A stretch of DNA of 64,000 bases from Streptomyces sp. NBC_00258. GTDB taxonomy: Bacteria; Actinomycetota; Actinomycetes; Streptomycetales; Streptomycetaceae. The first letter of the stretch is position 1. Every line of letters begins with the position of its first letter. A program made the position numbers and the translations under genes. This document shows positions 24,634 to 33,234 of this stretch, one piece after another. The stretch spans positions 8,556,001-8,620,000 of the forward strand of contig NZ_CP108081.1 in assembly GCF_036182465.1 (NCBI RefSeq), written 5' to 3'. The notes under the pieces were generated by a model. The model did no database searches. It was given only the letters and a program-made list of their open reading frames with translations, and was not told the origin of the DNA.

Positions 24634-27600
24634 ATGTCCTGGCTGTCCCGCTTCAGCCTCGCCCAACGGGCCCTCATCGGGCTCATGTCGATCATCGCCC
24701 TGGCCTTCGGGGCGATAGCCATCCCGCAGCTCAAGCAGCAGCTGCTGCCCACCATCGAACTGCCCATGGTGTCGGTGATCGCGCCGTACCAGGGCGCGTC
24801 CCCCGACGTGGTCGAGAAGCAGGTCGTCGAGCCCATCGAGGACAACCTCGAAGCGGTCGACGGGATCTCCGGCGTCACCTCCACGGCCAGCGAGGGCAAC
24901 GCCCTGATCATGGCCTCCTTCGACTACGGCAACGACTCCGCCCGGATCGTCGCCGACGTCCAGCAGGCCGTGAACCGTGCCCGTGTGCAGCTCCCGGACG
25001 ACGTGGACCCGCAGGTCGTCGCCGGTTCCACGGACGACATCCCGACCGTGGTCCTCGCCGTCACCTCCGACAAGGACCAGCAGGCCCTCTCGGACCAGCT
25101 CGACCGCACGGTCGTCCCCGCGCTGAAGGACATCGACGGCGTCGGCCAGGTCACCGTCGACGGCGTACAGGACCTTCAGGTCTCGGTCACGCCCGACGAC
25201 GCGAAGCTGGCGAAGGCCGGGCTGACCACGGCCGCGCTCGGCCAGGCCCTCCAGGCGGGCGGCGCGACCCTCCCGGCCGGTTCCTTCGACGAGGGCGGCA
25301 GCAACCGCACGGTCCAGGTCGGCGGCGGCTTCACCTCGCTGAAGCAGATCGAGGACCTGATGGTCACCGGCGAGGGCGGCAAGAAGCCCGTACGTCTCGG
25401 TGCCGTCGCCACCGTCGAGGAGGAGCCCGCCAGGGCGGACTCCATCACCCGCACCGACGGCAGGCCCAGCCTCGCGGTCTCCGTCACCATGGACCACGAC
25501 GGCAGCGCGGTCGCGGTCTCCGACGCCGTCCAGGACAAGCTGTCCGGTCTGCGCAAGGACCTCGGCTCCGGCGCGACGCTGACCGTCGTCAGCGACCAGG
25601 GCCCGGCCGTCTCCAAGTCCATCAAGGGCCTGACCACCGAGGGCGCCCTCGGTCTGCTCTTCGCGGTCCTGGTCATCCTGGTCTTCCTGGCGTCGATCCG
25701 TTCGACGCTGGTCACCGCGGTCTCCATCCCGCTGTCGGTCGTCCTCGCGCTGATCGTGCTGTGGACCCGCAGCGAGTCGCTCAACATCCTGACGCTGGGC
25801 GCCCTGACCATCGCCATAGGCCGGGTCGTCGACGACTCGATCGTGGTCCTCGAGAACATCAAGCGGCACCTCGGCTACGGCGAGGAGCGCCAGGAGGCGA
25901 TCCTCAAGGCCGTACGCGAGGTAGCGGGCGCGGTCACCTCCTCGACGCTCACCACGGTCGCGGTGTTCCTGCCCATCGGTCTGACCGGCGGCATGGTCGG
26001 CGAGCTCTTCGGCTCGTTCTCCCTCACCGTCACGGCGGCCCTGCTGGCCTCGCTGATCGTCTCGCTGACGGTCGTACCGGTGCTCTCGTACTGGTTCCTG
26101 CGCGCCCCCAAGGACGTGCGCGGCATCGACCCGGAGGAGGCGCGCCGCAAGGCCGAGGAGAAGGAGGCGCGCAGCCGCCTCCAGCGCATCTACGTGCCCG
26201 TGCTGCGCTTCGCGACCCGGCGCCGCCTCACCAGCGTGGCGATCGCCGTGGTGGTCCTCGTCGGTACGTTCGGTATGGCGCCCCTGCTGAAGACGAACTT
26301 CTTCGACCAGGGCGAGCAGGAAGTCATCACGGTCAAGCAGGAGTTGAAGCCCGGCACCAGCCTGGCGGCGACCGACGCCGAGGCCAAGAAGGTCGAGAAG
26401 ATGCTCGACGGCGTCAAGGGCGTCGAGGACTACCAGGTCACGGTCGGCTCCTCCGGCTTCATGGCCGCGTTCGGCGGGGGCACGGACACCAACCAGGCCT
26501 CCTACACCGTCAAGGTCGCCGACTCGGCCTCCTTCGACGACGTCCAGGACGGTATCGAGGAGGGGCTCGGCAAGCTCTCCGGGATCGGTACGACGACGGT
26601 CGCGGCCGGTGACGGCTTCGGCAGCCAGGACCTGAGCGTCGTGGTGAAGTCGGCCGACGCCGCCGTACTGCGCGAGGCCGCGGAGGAGGTCCGGGACGCG
26701 GTAGCCGGGCTCGACGACGTCACCGACGTGACGAGCGACCTCGCCCAGTCCGTGCCGCGGATCTCGGTCAGGGCCAACGACAAGGCCGCCGCGGCCGGGT
26801 TCAACGACACGACCCTCGGCGCGGCCGTCGCCCAGGCGGTGCGCGGCACCACCAGCGGCAAGGCGATCCTGGACGACACCGAGCGCGACGTCGTCATCAA
26901 GTCGGCGAAGCCGGCCGAGACGCTGTCCGAGCTGAGGAGCCTCAGCCTCGGGTCCGTGAAGCTCGGTGACATCGCGACGGTGAAGCTGGTCGACGGGCCG
27001 GTCTCGATGACCCGTATCGACGGCCAGCGCGCGGCCACCATCACGGCGAAGCCGACCGGTGACAACACGGGCGCGGTCAGCGCCGACCTCACGGCCAAGC
27101 TCGACAAGCTGAAGCTGCCGGCCGGTGCCACGGCCGCCATCGGCGGTGTGTCCGAGGACCAGGACGACGCGTTCGCGTCCCTCGGCCTCGCGATGCTCGC
27201 GGCGATCGCGATCGTCTTCATGCTGCTGGTCGCGACCTTCCGGTCGCTGATCCAGCCGCTGATCCTGCTCGTCTCGATCCCGTTCGCGGCGACGGGCGCG
27301 ATCGGTCTGCTGGTCGTCACCGGTACGCCGATGGGTGTGCCGTCGATGATCGGCATGCTGATGCTCATCGGCATCGTCGTCACCAACGCGATCGTGCTGA
27401 TCGACCTGATCAACCAGTACCGCAAGCAGGGGTACGGCGTTGTCGAGGCCGTGGTGGAAGGCGGCCGGCACCGGCTCCGCCCGATCCTCATGACGGCCCT
27501 GGCGACCATCTTCGCCCTGCTGCCCATGGCGCTCGGCATCACCGGTGAGGGCGGCTTCATCGCCCAGCCGCTGGCGGTGGTGGTGATCGGCGGTCTGATC

Positions 27601-27759
27601 ACGTCGACGCTGCTGACGCTGCTTCTGGTGCCGACGCTCTACGCGATGGTCGAACTCCGCAAGGAGCGCCGCGCGAAGAAGAAGGCCGCGAAGCGGGAGA
27701 AGAAGGCCGAGGCCTCCGGCTCCTCCAACTCGGGTGACCCGGAGCCCGTGGGGGTGTAG
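24634..27759 (+). CDS. RND-family efflux permease (AcrB/SwrC type)
   Basis: A 1041-residue proton-driven transporter. It begins MSWLSRFSLAQRALIGLM and shows two RND repeats: first helix, a large extracytoplasmic loop (about residues 35-340), a six-helix bundle with GALTIAIGRVVDDSIVVLENI (the family's key helix-4 Asp motif), then a second loop and bundle with MLMLIGIVVTNAIVLIDLI. A basic tail (RKERRAKKKAAKREKKAEA) ends it. No membrane-fusion or outer-membrane partner is nearby, as expected for a monoderm; SwrC of Bacillus exports lipopeptides. Substrate unknown. ATG 24634 places helix 1 at the N-terminus; AGAAGAGAG lies 12 bases upstream. It follows a NarL-type two-component system that may control it. 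Confidence 0.9.
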   Translation: MSWLSRFSLAQRALIGLMSIIALAFGAIAIPQLKQQLLPTIELPMVSVIAPYQGASPDVVEKQVVEPIEDNLEAVDGISGVTSTASEGNALIMASFDYGNDSARIVADVQQAVNRARVQLPDDVDPQVVAGSTDDIPTVVLAVTSDKDQQALSDQLDRTVVPALKDIDGVGQVTVDGVQDLQVSVTPDDAKLAKAGLTTAALGQALQAGGATLPAGSFDEGGSNRTVQVGGGFTSLKQIEDLMVTGEGGKKPVRLGAVATVEEEPARADSITRTDGRPSLAVSVTMDHDGSAVAVSDAVQDKLSGLRKDLGSGATLTVVSDQGPAVSKSIKGLTTEGALGLLFAVLVILVFLASIRSTLVTAVSIPLSVVLALIVLWTRSESLNILTLGALTIAIGRVVDDSIVVLENIKRHLGYGEERQEAILKAVREVAGAVTSSTLTTVAVFLPIGLTGGMVGELFGSFSLTVTAALLASLIVSLTVVPVLSYWFLRAPKDVRGIDPEEARRKAEEKEARSRLQRIYVPVLRFATRRRLTSVAIAVVVLVGTFGMAPLLKTNFFDQGEQEVITVKQELKPGTSLAATDAEAKKVEKMLDGVKGVEDYQVTVGSSGFMAAFGGGTDTNQASYTVKVADSASFDDVQDGIEEGLGKLSGIGTTTVAAGDGFGSQDLSVVVKSADAAVLREAAEEVRDAVAGLDDVTDVTSDLAQSVPRISVRANDKAAAAGFNDTTLGAAVAQAVRGTTSGKAILDDTERDVVIKSAKPAETLSELRSLSLGSVKLGDIATVKLVDGPVSMTRIDGQRAATITAKPTGDNTGAVSADLTAKLDKLKLPAGATAAIGGVSEDQDDAFASLGLAMLAAIAIVFMLLVATFRSLIQPLILLVSIPFAATGAIGLLVVTGTPMGVPSMIGMLMLIGIVVTNAIVLIDLINQYRKQGYGVVEAVVEGGRHRLRPILMTALATIFALLPMALGITGEGGFIAQPLAVVVIGGLITSTLLTLLLVPTLYAMVELRKERRAKKKAAKREKKAEASGSSNSGDPEPVGV

Positions 27760-27791
27760 GTGGGGCGGGGGCTCCGCCCCCGAACCCCCGT

Positions 27792-27837
27792 TGCGCAGTT
27801 CCCCGCGCCCCTGAAAGGGGGCGCGGGGAACTGCGCA
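27792..27837. terminator. Dispersed GC-rich element, copy 7, as bidirectional terminator
   Basis: Forward and reverse halves form a 20-bp perfect stem (TGCGCAGTTCCCCGCGCCCC with its complement at 27818-27837) around a 6-base loop, followed by ATCTTTTTGG. It lies exactly between the convergent 3' ends of the RND gene and nadA. The T-run is the best evidence in the window that this repeat family can work as an intrinsic terminator. A small hairpin (GGGGGCTCCGCCCCC) precedes it at 27767-27781. Confidence 0.85.
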
Positions 27838-27849
27838 ATCTTTTTGGCT

Positions 27850-29034
27850 TTACGGCAGTGCCAGCATCCGTTCCAGCGCCAGCTTGGCGAACTGCTCGGT
27901 CTCCCGGTCCACCTCGATGCGGTTGACGAGGTTGCCCTCGGCCAGGGACTCCAGGGTCCAGACCAGGTGGGGGAGGTCGATGCGGTTCATGGTCGAGCAG
28001 AAGCAGACCGTCTTGTCGAGGAAGACGACCTCCTTGTCCTCGCTCGCGAAACGGTTCGCCAGCCGCCGTACGAGGTTCAGCTCCGTGCCGATCGCCCACT
28101 TGGAACCGGCCGGGGCCGCCTCCAGGGCCTTGATGATGTACTCCGTGGAACCCACGTAGTCGGCCGCCTCGACGACCTCGTGCTTGCACTCGGGGTGCAC
28201 CAGGACGTTCACACCGGGGATCCGGGCGCGCACGTCGTTGACCGAGTCGACGGAGAAACGGCCGTGCACCGAGCAGTGGCCCCGCCAGAGGATCATCTTG
28301 GCGTCGCGGAGCTGCTCGGCCGTGAGCCCGCCGTTCGGCTTGTGGGGGTTGTAGAGGACGCAGTCCTCCAGAGTCATCCCCATGTCGCGGACGGCCGTGT
28401 TGCGGCCCAGGTGCTGGTCGGGCAGGAAGAGCACCTTCTCGCCCTGCTCGAAGGCCCACTCCAGCGCCTTCTTGGCGTTGGACGAGGTGCAGATCGTGCC
28501 CCCGTGCTTGCCGGTGAACGCCTTGATGTCCGCGGAGGAGTTCATGTACGAGACGGGCACGACCTGCTCGGCCACCCCGGCGTCGGTCAGCACGTCCCAG
28601 CACTCGGCGACCTGCTCGGCGGTGGCCATGTCGGCCATCGAGCAGCCGGCGGCCAGGTCGGGCAGAACGACCTTCTGGTCGTCGGAGGTCAGGATGTCCG
28701 CCGACTCGGCCATGAAGTGCACACCGCAGAACACGATGTACTCGGCCTCGGGGCGCGCGGCGGCGTCCCGGGCCAGTTTGAAGGAGTCCCCCGTGACATC
28801 CGCGAACTGGATGACCTCGTCGCGCTGATAGTGGTGGCCGAGGACGAAGACCTTGCTCCCGAGCTTCTCCTTGGCCGCGCGGGCGCGCTCGACCAGGTCC
28901 GGGTCGGACGGCGAGGGCAGGTCACCGGGACATTCGACGCCGCGCTCGCTCCTGGGGTCGGCCTCACGGCCGAGGAGCAGCAGGGCGAGGGGCGTCGGCT
29001 GTACGTCGAGCTCCTGGGTCTGGGCGGTGGTCAC
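27850..29034 (-). CDS. nadA: Quinolinate synthase
   Basis: A 394-residue [4Fe-4S] enzyme that condenses iminoaspartate with dihydroxyacetone phosphate to quinolinate in de novo NAD synthesis. Cluster ligands are probably Cys103 (VFCGVHFMAES), Cys254 (WRGHCSVHG) and Cys346 (CFCSTMNRIDL). Other family motifs are LGHHYQRDEVIQFAD, CTSSNAKKALEWAF, FLPDQHLGRNTA and VHPECKHEVVEAADYVGST. GTG 29034 has AGAAAGGG about 9 bases upstream; an in-frame ATG at 29130 would add 32 atypical residues. nadB and nadC are not in the window. An Fe-S carrier gene lies divergently, which fits its cofactor need. Confidence 0.95.
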   Translation of the reverse strand: MTTAQTQELDVQPTPLALLLLGREADPRSERGVECPGDLPSPSDPDLVERARAAKEKLGSKVFVLGHHYQRDEVIQFADVTGDSFKLARDAAARPEAEYIVFCGVHFMAESADILTSDDQKVVLPDLAAGCSMADMATAEQVAECWDVLTDAGVAEQVVPVSYMNSSADIKAFTGKHGGTICTSSNAKKALEWAFEQGEKVLFLPDQHLGRNTAVRDMGMTLEDCVLYNPHKPNGGLTAEQLRDAKMILWRGHCSVHGRFSVDSVNDVRARIPGVNVLVHPECKHEVVEAADYVGSTEYIIKALEAAPAGSKWAIGTELNLVRRLANRFASEDKEVVFLDKTVCFCSTMNRIDLPHLVWTLESLAEGNLVNRIEVDRETEQFAKLALERMLALP

Positions 29035-29385
29035 GACACGCACCCTTTCTGTTCTGCGGCCCGCTTGGATCGACCGGCTGGAACGATCAAGCAGAACAAG
29101 CCTTTTCGTCGAAATGACACTATCTATCATAACCGCTTCACGTCAGTTTGACGATGCCCATAGCGTCCATGTGACGTGAATCCCGTGGGGTGGTCGACGG
29201 GGTGGTCGCGGGGTGTTCGGCGAGGTGTGGGCGGTGGTTGTCCACAGGCCGTTTTCCGCTTCCGGGTGGGTGTGCGAGCATGAAGAGAGAAGCCAAAGAC
29301 TTAACGCTCGGCGCGGAATGAATCCGCGGCTCCGACGGTTGCAACCGTCGGCAAGCAGTCTCCGTACAACCCGGGAGAGAAGCAG
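29035..29385. promoter_or_regulatory. Divergent nadA/ErpA intergenic region with two dyads
   Basis: This 351-base region holds no gene. For nadA, minus-strand TATGAT (29126-29131) lies about 90 bases before the start in an AT-rich patch and is a -10 candidate. For the Fe-S carrier there is CGCGGA-ATGAA-TCCGCG (29312-29328) followed by the 20-bp palindrome at 29332-29351. No promoter hexamers for the carrier gene are convincing. Confidence 0.45.
29332..29351. promoter_or_regulatory. Perfect 20-bp palindrome before the Fe-S carrier gene
   Basis: CCGACGGTTGCAACCGTCGG is completely self-complementary and ends 34 bases before the ErpA-type start codon. With no loop it is a better protein-binding site than an RNA hairpin. 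Its regulator is unknown; the sequence does not look like IscR, Fur or Rex sites that I know. Confidence 0.55.
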
Positions 29386-29742
29386 ATGTCCGTATCGGAC
29401 GAGACCACCACCGTGAGCGACGGCATCCTCCTGTCGGACGCCGCCGCGGCCAAGGTCCAGGGCCTGCTGGAGCAGGAAGGCCGCGACGATCTGGCGCTGC
29501 GTGTCGCCGTTCAGCCCGGCGGCTGCTCCGGCCTGCGGTACCAGCTCTTCTTCGACGAGCGCTCCCTCGACGGCGACGTCGTCAAGGAGTTCGGCAGCGT
29601 GAAGGTCGTCACCGACCGCATGAGCGCTCCGTACCTGGGCGGCGCCTCCATCGACTTCGTGGACACCATCGAGAAGCAGGGCTTCACGATCGACAACCCG
29701 AACGCGACGGGTTCCTGCGCCTGCGGCGACTCGTTCAGCTAA
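29386..29742 (+). CDS. erpA: A-type iron-sulfur cluster insertion protein (ErpA-like)
   Basis: A 118-residue A-type carrier that receives Fe-S clusters and hands them to target enzymes. The three ligands are Cys47 (QPGGCSGLRY), Cys111 and Cys113 (GSCACGDSF), exactly as in ErpA/IscA. Other conserved parts are LALRVAVQPGG and LGGASIDFVD. GGGAGAG precedes the ATG by 8 bases. Nearby Fe-S-related genes are nadA (an Fe-S enzyme, divergent) and the cysteine desulfurase-TusA fusion 3.5 kb away. ErpA rather than IscA is chosen from the overall sequence, and the two are hard to separate. A strong terminator follows. Confidence 0.92.
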   Translation: MSVSDETTTVSDGILLSDAAAAKVQGLLEQEGRDDLALRVAVQPGGCSGLRYQLFFDERSLDGDVVKEFGSVKVVTDRMSAPYLGGASIDFVDTIEKQGFTIDNPNATGSCACGDSFS

Positions 29743-29796
29743 GCCTGCTGCTTGCGTTTGACGGATGACGGCCGGGTCCGTCGTCCTCAGCGACAC

Positions 29797-29835
29797 CGAA
29801 AGGCGGCGCCCCCTCCAACAGGGCGCCGCCTTTCG
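29797..29835. terminator. 15-bp hairpin terminator between convergent genes
   Basis: CGAAAGGCGGCGCCC (29797-29811) pairs perfectly with GGGCGCCGCCTTTCG (29821-29835) around a 9-base loop. It has A-rich and T-rich ends on opposite sides of the stem and lies between the erpA stop and the 3' end of the convergent large secreted protein gene. Confidence 0.85.
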
Positions 29836-29903
29836 CTTACCAGCGGGTTCTCGCGTACCGGCGGGTGCGCGTCCTCCGCGTACCGGTGGCCGGGCGTCCC
29901 CGG

Positions 29904-31469
29904 CTACCGGGTCCCGGTCGGGTTCGGCAGGTCCTTCTCCAGCGGTACGGCCTTGCCGTCCGTGTCGACGACCTTCCGCTCCGCGAGCGATTCCTTGAGC
30001 TCGACCTTCTCGTGGAAGACCTTGGCGATCAGGATGCAGACCTTGTCCGTCTTCAGCGTCTCGGTCACCCGGACCGTCACCTTGCCGCCGGACTCCTGCG
30101 CCGAGGCCTTGTAGTCACTGCACACCCCGCCCGTGAAGCGCACGGTCACTTCCTTGCCGTCCGCGCTGTAGCCCTCGACACGGACATCCCGGGTCTCTGT
30201 CTTCGGCGACCCTGTCGTCCCGCCGCCCGGCTCGCTCGGCCGCGGGCTCGGAGCCACCGTCGGATCCTCGCTCGGGTCGCCGCCCGGAGGCTTCGGAGAG
30301 GTCAGATACCGCGGGTCGACCGCGGGATGCGTGATCGTGAAGGCGGCGCCCGCCCCCGAGGGCCGTACCTCGAAGAGCCAGGACGGCACGAGTGCCTGCC
30401 GCCCGTCCACGAAGTGCGTGGCCAGACCGAACACGGCGTCCTCGACGACGACCGTCTCGGGCTTCGGCGCCACGGTCGACGTCTCACACGGCTTCTCGTC
30501 CTTGTCCTTCAGCGGTACGGGACTCGCGCACCCGCCGATACCCACGCGCCCGCCGCCCGTCCCGGACCCGTTCAGCAGGGCGAGCGTCTTCTCGGCACTG
30601 ATGACGGGGTACGTGTCGCTCTTCACCGGGGTCTTCAACTGGCCGCTGCCGCCCACCACCTGGCCGTCCGGGCCGATCTGGAGGCCGGTCGACCAGCCGT
30701 ACGTCGGCAGCCCGCCCACCTTCGGGTCCGCGTTCACCACGCGTACGGCGTCCATGAGCTGGCTCGCGTCGAGTTTGGCGTCGTCCTGGCCGACCGCCTT
30801 GAGAACGGGCGTGGCGGCCTTCTTCGCCGCGTCCACGCTCACCGGGTCGGTTCCGGCACCCTTGGCGTCGGTCTCGGCACCCTTGGCCGTCCCGCTCGCG
30901 CACACGGTGGTGCTCTTGCAGTTGTCGGTGCCGGGCACGAAGCGGTTGAACGTCCAGGTGCCGGGTGCCTTCTTGTTCACCCGCAGACCCGGCCCGGAAC
31001 CGTCCTTCGTGGCACCGACCAGCCAGGCGTCGCCCTCGGCCTTCGGTGTGCCCTCCACACCCAGGGCCTTGGCAAGCTTCGCCACCTCGGCCGCGGTGAC
31101 CTCGCCCTTCGCACGGTGGACGGCCGCGGAGGAGGGGCCGTCGGGGAGTTCGCCCTCGGCGCGGTAGGTCGCGCCGTTCGGGTCGGGCTCGCCGGGCGCG
31201 ATGCCGGTCGTGCCCTCCGTGCTCTTCGCGCCGCCCTCGGTGTAGCCGTCCAGGGCGAGCGGCGGCGGAGTGCCGTCGTCGCCCGGCGTACCGGAGCTGT
31301 CCTTGCTTCCGCCGCCGCTGGACGCGGTCGTGGCGAAGTACGCCCCGCCGCCCCCGGCGAGCAGCACGGCGGCCGCGACCGAGGCGACGACCACCGGCGA
31401 ATGCCGCCTGCGCGGCTTGTCCTCGTCGGCGGCCCGGGCCGCGTCGTTGTCGGGTCGCTCGCTGTCCAC
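29904..31469 (-). CDS. Large membrane-anchored secreted protein, function unknown
   Basis: A 521-residue protein with a cytosolic N-terminus of about 30 charged residues (ERPDNDAARAADEDKPRRR), one membrane helix (HSPVVVASVAAAVLLAGGGGAYF) and a long extracellular part. The latter has low-complexity linkers (SSGGGSKDSSGTPGDDG; PSEDPTVAPSPRPSEPGGG), a central region with paired Cys (TDNCKSTTVCASG; GGCASP...KPCE) and a C-terminal domain ending EKDLPNPTGTR. No enzyme motif is recognised; it may be an envelope scaffold. GTG 31469 has AAGGAG 7 bases upstream and is preferred to ATG 31502. A small gene and a dispersed repeat lie upstream. Confidence 0.85.
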   Translation of the reverse strand: MDSERPDNDAARAADEDKPRRRHSPVVVASVAAAVLLAGGGGAYFATTASSGGGSKDSSGTPGDDGTPPPLALDGYTEGGAKSTEGTTGIAPGEPDPNGATYRAEGELPDGPSSAAVHRAKGEVTAAEVAKLAKALGVEGTPKAEGDAWLVGATKDGSGPGLRVNKKAPGTWTFNRFVPGTDNCKSTTVCASGTAKGAETDAKGAGTDPVSVDAAKKAATPVLKAVGQDDAKLDASQLMDAVRVVNADPKVGGLPTYGWSTGLQIGPDGQVVGGSGQLKTPVKSDTYPVISAEKTLALLNGSGTGGGRVGIGGCASPVPLKDKDEKPCETSTVAPKPETVVVEDAVFGLATHFVDGRQALVPSWLFEVRPSGAGAAFTITHPAVDPRYLTSPKPPGGDPSEDPTVAPSPRPSEPGGGTTGSPKTETRDVRVEGYSADGKEVTVRFTGGVCSDYKASAQESGGKVTVRVTETLKTDKVCILIAKVFHEKVELKESLAERKVVDTDGKAVPLEKDLPNPTGTR

Positions 31470-31653
31470 CGCATCGCTCCTTCTGCCGCACCGCTGTCCC
31501 ATGAGACCCGCTCCTGACCGGGTCAGGACACAGCGGGGTCGTATCCTGCCTCCCCTTTACGGGGGACAGCGATGGGACGCGACGGGGGAGCGCGCGGTTC
31601 CCTAATTGGCGCCGCTCACCTTTTTCAGGAGCGCGGAGCCTTACTTCTTCTTA

Positions 31654-31736
31654 GGGGCGGGCGGTGCCCTACGCCCTTCGGGGGCCGGCGGTGCCCTACG
31701 TCTTTCAGGGGCGCGGGGAACTGCGCGACCAGCCAC
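31654..31736. repeat. Dispersed GC-rich element, copy 8 (reverse half) preceded by a 27-bp duplication
   Basis: The reverse half occupies 31707-31736. Immediately before it, two imperfect 26-27-base units sharing GGCGGTGCCCTACG (31654-31679 and 31680-31706) stand head to tail, each beginning with the G-run seen at the element's edge. It lies downstream of the 69-residue gene in that gene's sense. Confidence 0.8.
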
Positions 31737-31776
31737 AGCCGGCCCGCAGCCTCCATCCGGCCTCCCCGCGGAGCGT

Positions 31777-31986
31777 TCAGTCGCCGTAGTCCGACATCGC
31801 ATCCAGCATCCGGGCGGAAGCCGACGGCACCGTCACGCCATGGATGAGTGACGGCGACACCGGAAGCGCCACGATCCTGGCGGGAGCCGACCAGTGCGGG
31901 ACCATGCGGGCGCAGTCACCCCGCAGCTCGGCCAGACCGCCGTCGAGATCGAGCGGAACTTCGCCATGGATCTTGAGGTTCGTCAT
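31777..31986 (-). CDS. Small hypothetical protein, 69 residues
   Basis: The translation, MTNLKIHGEVPLDLDGGLAE through ARMLDAMSDYGD, has no membrane segment, but a hydrophobic middle (RIVALPVSPSLIHGVTV). Third codon positions are roughly 80% G or C, which supports coding, and the opposite strand has no better gene here. No strong ribosome site is seen before the ATG. No function recognised. It is divergent from the PfkB kinase gene. Confidence 0.6.
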   Translation of the reverse strand: MTNLKIHGEVPLDLDGGLAELRGDCARMVPHWSAPARIVALPVSPSLIHGVTVPSASARMLDAMSDYGD

Positions 31987-32119
31987 AGCGGAACCGTATG
32001 CACCGCATGCCCTACGAAAAAAGCCCTACTATTGGGTAGTTTTGCCTGCTTCGAAGCTGCGGCGCGGACCCGATAGCGTTAGATGTCAATCTCCCTCCTC
32101 GCAGGAGCGTGTCCTAGCC

Positions 32120-33094
32120 GTGCGTATCGCAGTCTCGGGCTCCATCGCCACCGACCACCTCATGACCTTCCCCGGCCGTTTCGCCGACCAGTTGGTCGCG
32201 GATCAGCTGCACACGGTCTCCCTCTCCTTCCTGGTCGACAATCTCGACGTACGCCGGGGCGGCGTGGGTGCGAACATCGCCTTCGGCATGGGCCAGCTCG
32301 GCACCTCGCCGATCCTGGTCGGGGCGGCGGGCTCCGACTTCGACGAGTACCGCGCCTGGCTGGACAGGCACGGCGTCGACACCGCGTCCGTACGGATCTC
32401 GGAGGTGCTGCACACCGCGCGCTTCGTCTGCACCACGGACGCCGACCACAACCAGATCGGCTCCTTCTACACCGGCGCCATGAGCGAGGCCCGTCTCATC
32501 GAGCTCAAGGCGGTCGCCGACCGTGTGGGCGGACTCGACCTGGTCCTGATCGGCGCGGACGACCCCGAGGGGATGCTCCGGCACACCGAGGAGTGCCGGA
32601 CCCGCTCGATCCCCTTCGCCGCCGACTTCTCCCAGCAGATCGCGCGCATGAACGGCGACGAGATCCGGCTGCTGCTCGACGGCGCGACGTACCTCTTCTC
32701 GAACGAGTACGAGAAGGGGCTCATCGAGTCGAAGACCGGCTGGAGCGACGCGGAGATCCTTTCGCGGGTCGGCCACCGGGTGACCACCCTCGGGGCGCGT
32801 GGGGTGCGGATCGAGGGGGTCGGGGCGGACACGATCGAGGTCGGTGTGCCCGAGGAGACGGCGAAGGTCGACCCCACCGGAGTCGGGGACGCCTTCCGGG
32901 CCGGGTTCCTGTCGGGGCTGGCCTGGGGGGTCTCGCACGAGCGGGCCGCGCAGGTGGGCTGCATGCTCGCGACCCTCGTCATCGAGACCAAGGGCACGCA
33001 GGAGTACCAGTTGAAGCGGTCGCACTTCCTGGACCGGTTCACGAAGGCGTACGGGCACGACGCCGCGGCGGAGGTTCAAGGGCACCTGGCCTAG
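32120..33094 (+). CDS. PfkB-family carbohydrate/nucleoside kinase
   Basis: A 324-residue ribokinase-fold kinase. The N-terminal PfkB signature is GGVGANIAFGMGQLG (about residues 47-61) and the C-terminal signature is DPTGVGDAFRAGFLSGL (about 254-270), where Asp of GVGD is the catalytic base. The sequence as a whole looks like the actinobacterial adenosine-kinase-like group (VRIAVSGSIATDHLMTFPGRF), so adenosine or a sugar is the likely substrate. GTG 32120 has GCAGGAG 12 bases upstream, a rather long spacing. Repeat copy 9 and a long terminator hairpin follow it, so it is a monocistronic unit. Confidence 0.88.
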   Translation: MRIAVSGSIATDHLMTFPGRFADQLVADQLHTVSLSFLVDNLDVRRGGVGANIAFGMGQLGTSPILVGAAGSDFDEYRAWLDRHGVDTASVRISEVLHTARFVCTTDADHNQIGSFYTGAMSEARLIELKAVADRVGGLDLVLIGADDPEGMLRHTEECRTRSIPFAADFSQQIARMNGDEIRLLLDGATYLFSNEYEKGLIESKTGWSDAEILSRVGHRVTTLGARGVRIEGVGADTIEVGVPEETAKVDPTGVGDAFRAGFLSGLAWGVSHERAAQVGCMLATLVIETKGTQEYQLKRSHFLDRFTKAYGHDAAAEVQGHLA

Positions 33095-33147
33095 TGCCGG
33101 TGCCTTTTTCGTGGGGCGCGTCTGTCCGATTGTGTCTGCGGGTGCGT

Positions 33148-33179
33148 GGGGGCTGGTCGCGCAGTTCCTCGCGCCCCTG
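33148..33179 (+). repeat. Dispersed GC-rich element, copy 9 (forward half)
   Basis: The forward half, with one change (TTCCTCGCG for TTCCCCGCG), lies 53 bases after the PfkB stop, in its sense. Confidence 0.8.
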
Positions 33180-33185
33180 AAAACG

Positions 33186-33228
33186 CCGGTGCGCGGGAGC
33201 CGCACATGGATGCGGCCCCGCGCACCGG
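33186..33228. terminator. Long hairpin terminator between convergent genes
   Basis: CCGGTGCGCGGG (33186-33197) pairs with CCCGCGCACCGG (33217-33228), and an inner GCCGCA/TGCGGC continues the stem around loop CATGGA. It ends 6 bases before the 3' end of the convergent desulfurase-TusA gene. Confidence 0.8.
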
Positions 33229-33234
33229 AGACGA

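Noticed and set aside
24628..27471. Very long minus-strand frame opposite the RND permease
   Set aside because: A typical high-GC antisense shadow (Asp/Arg/His/Gly-rich, no motif); the plus-strand gene has clear RND repeats.
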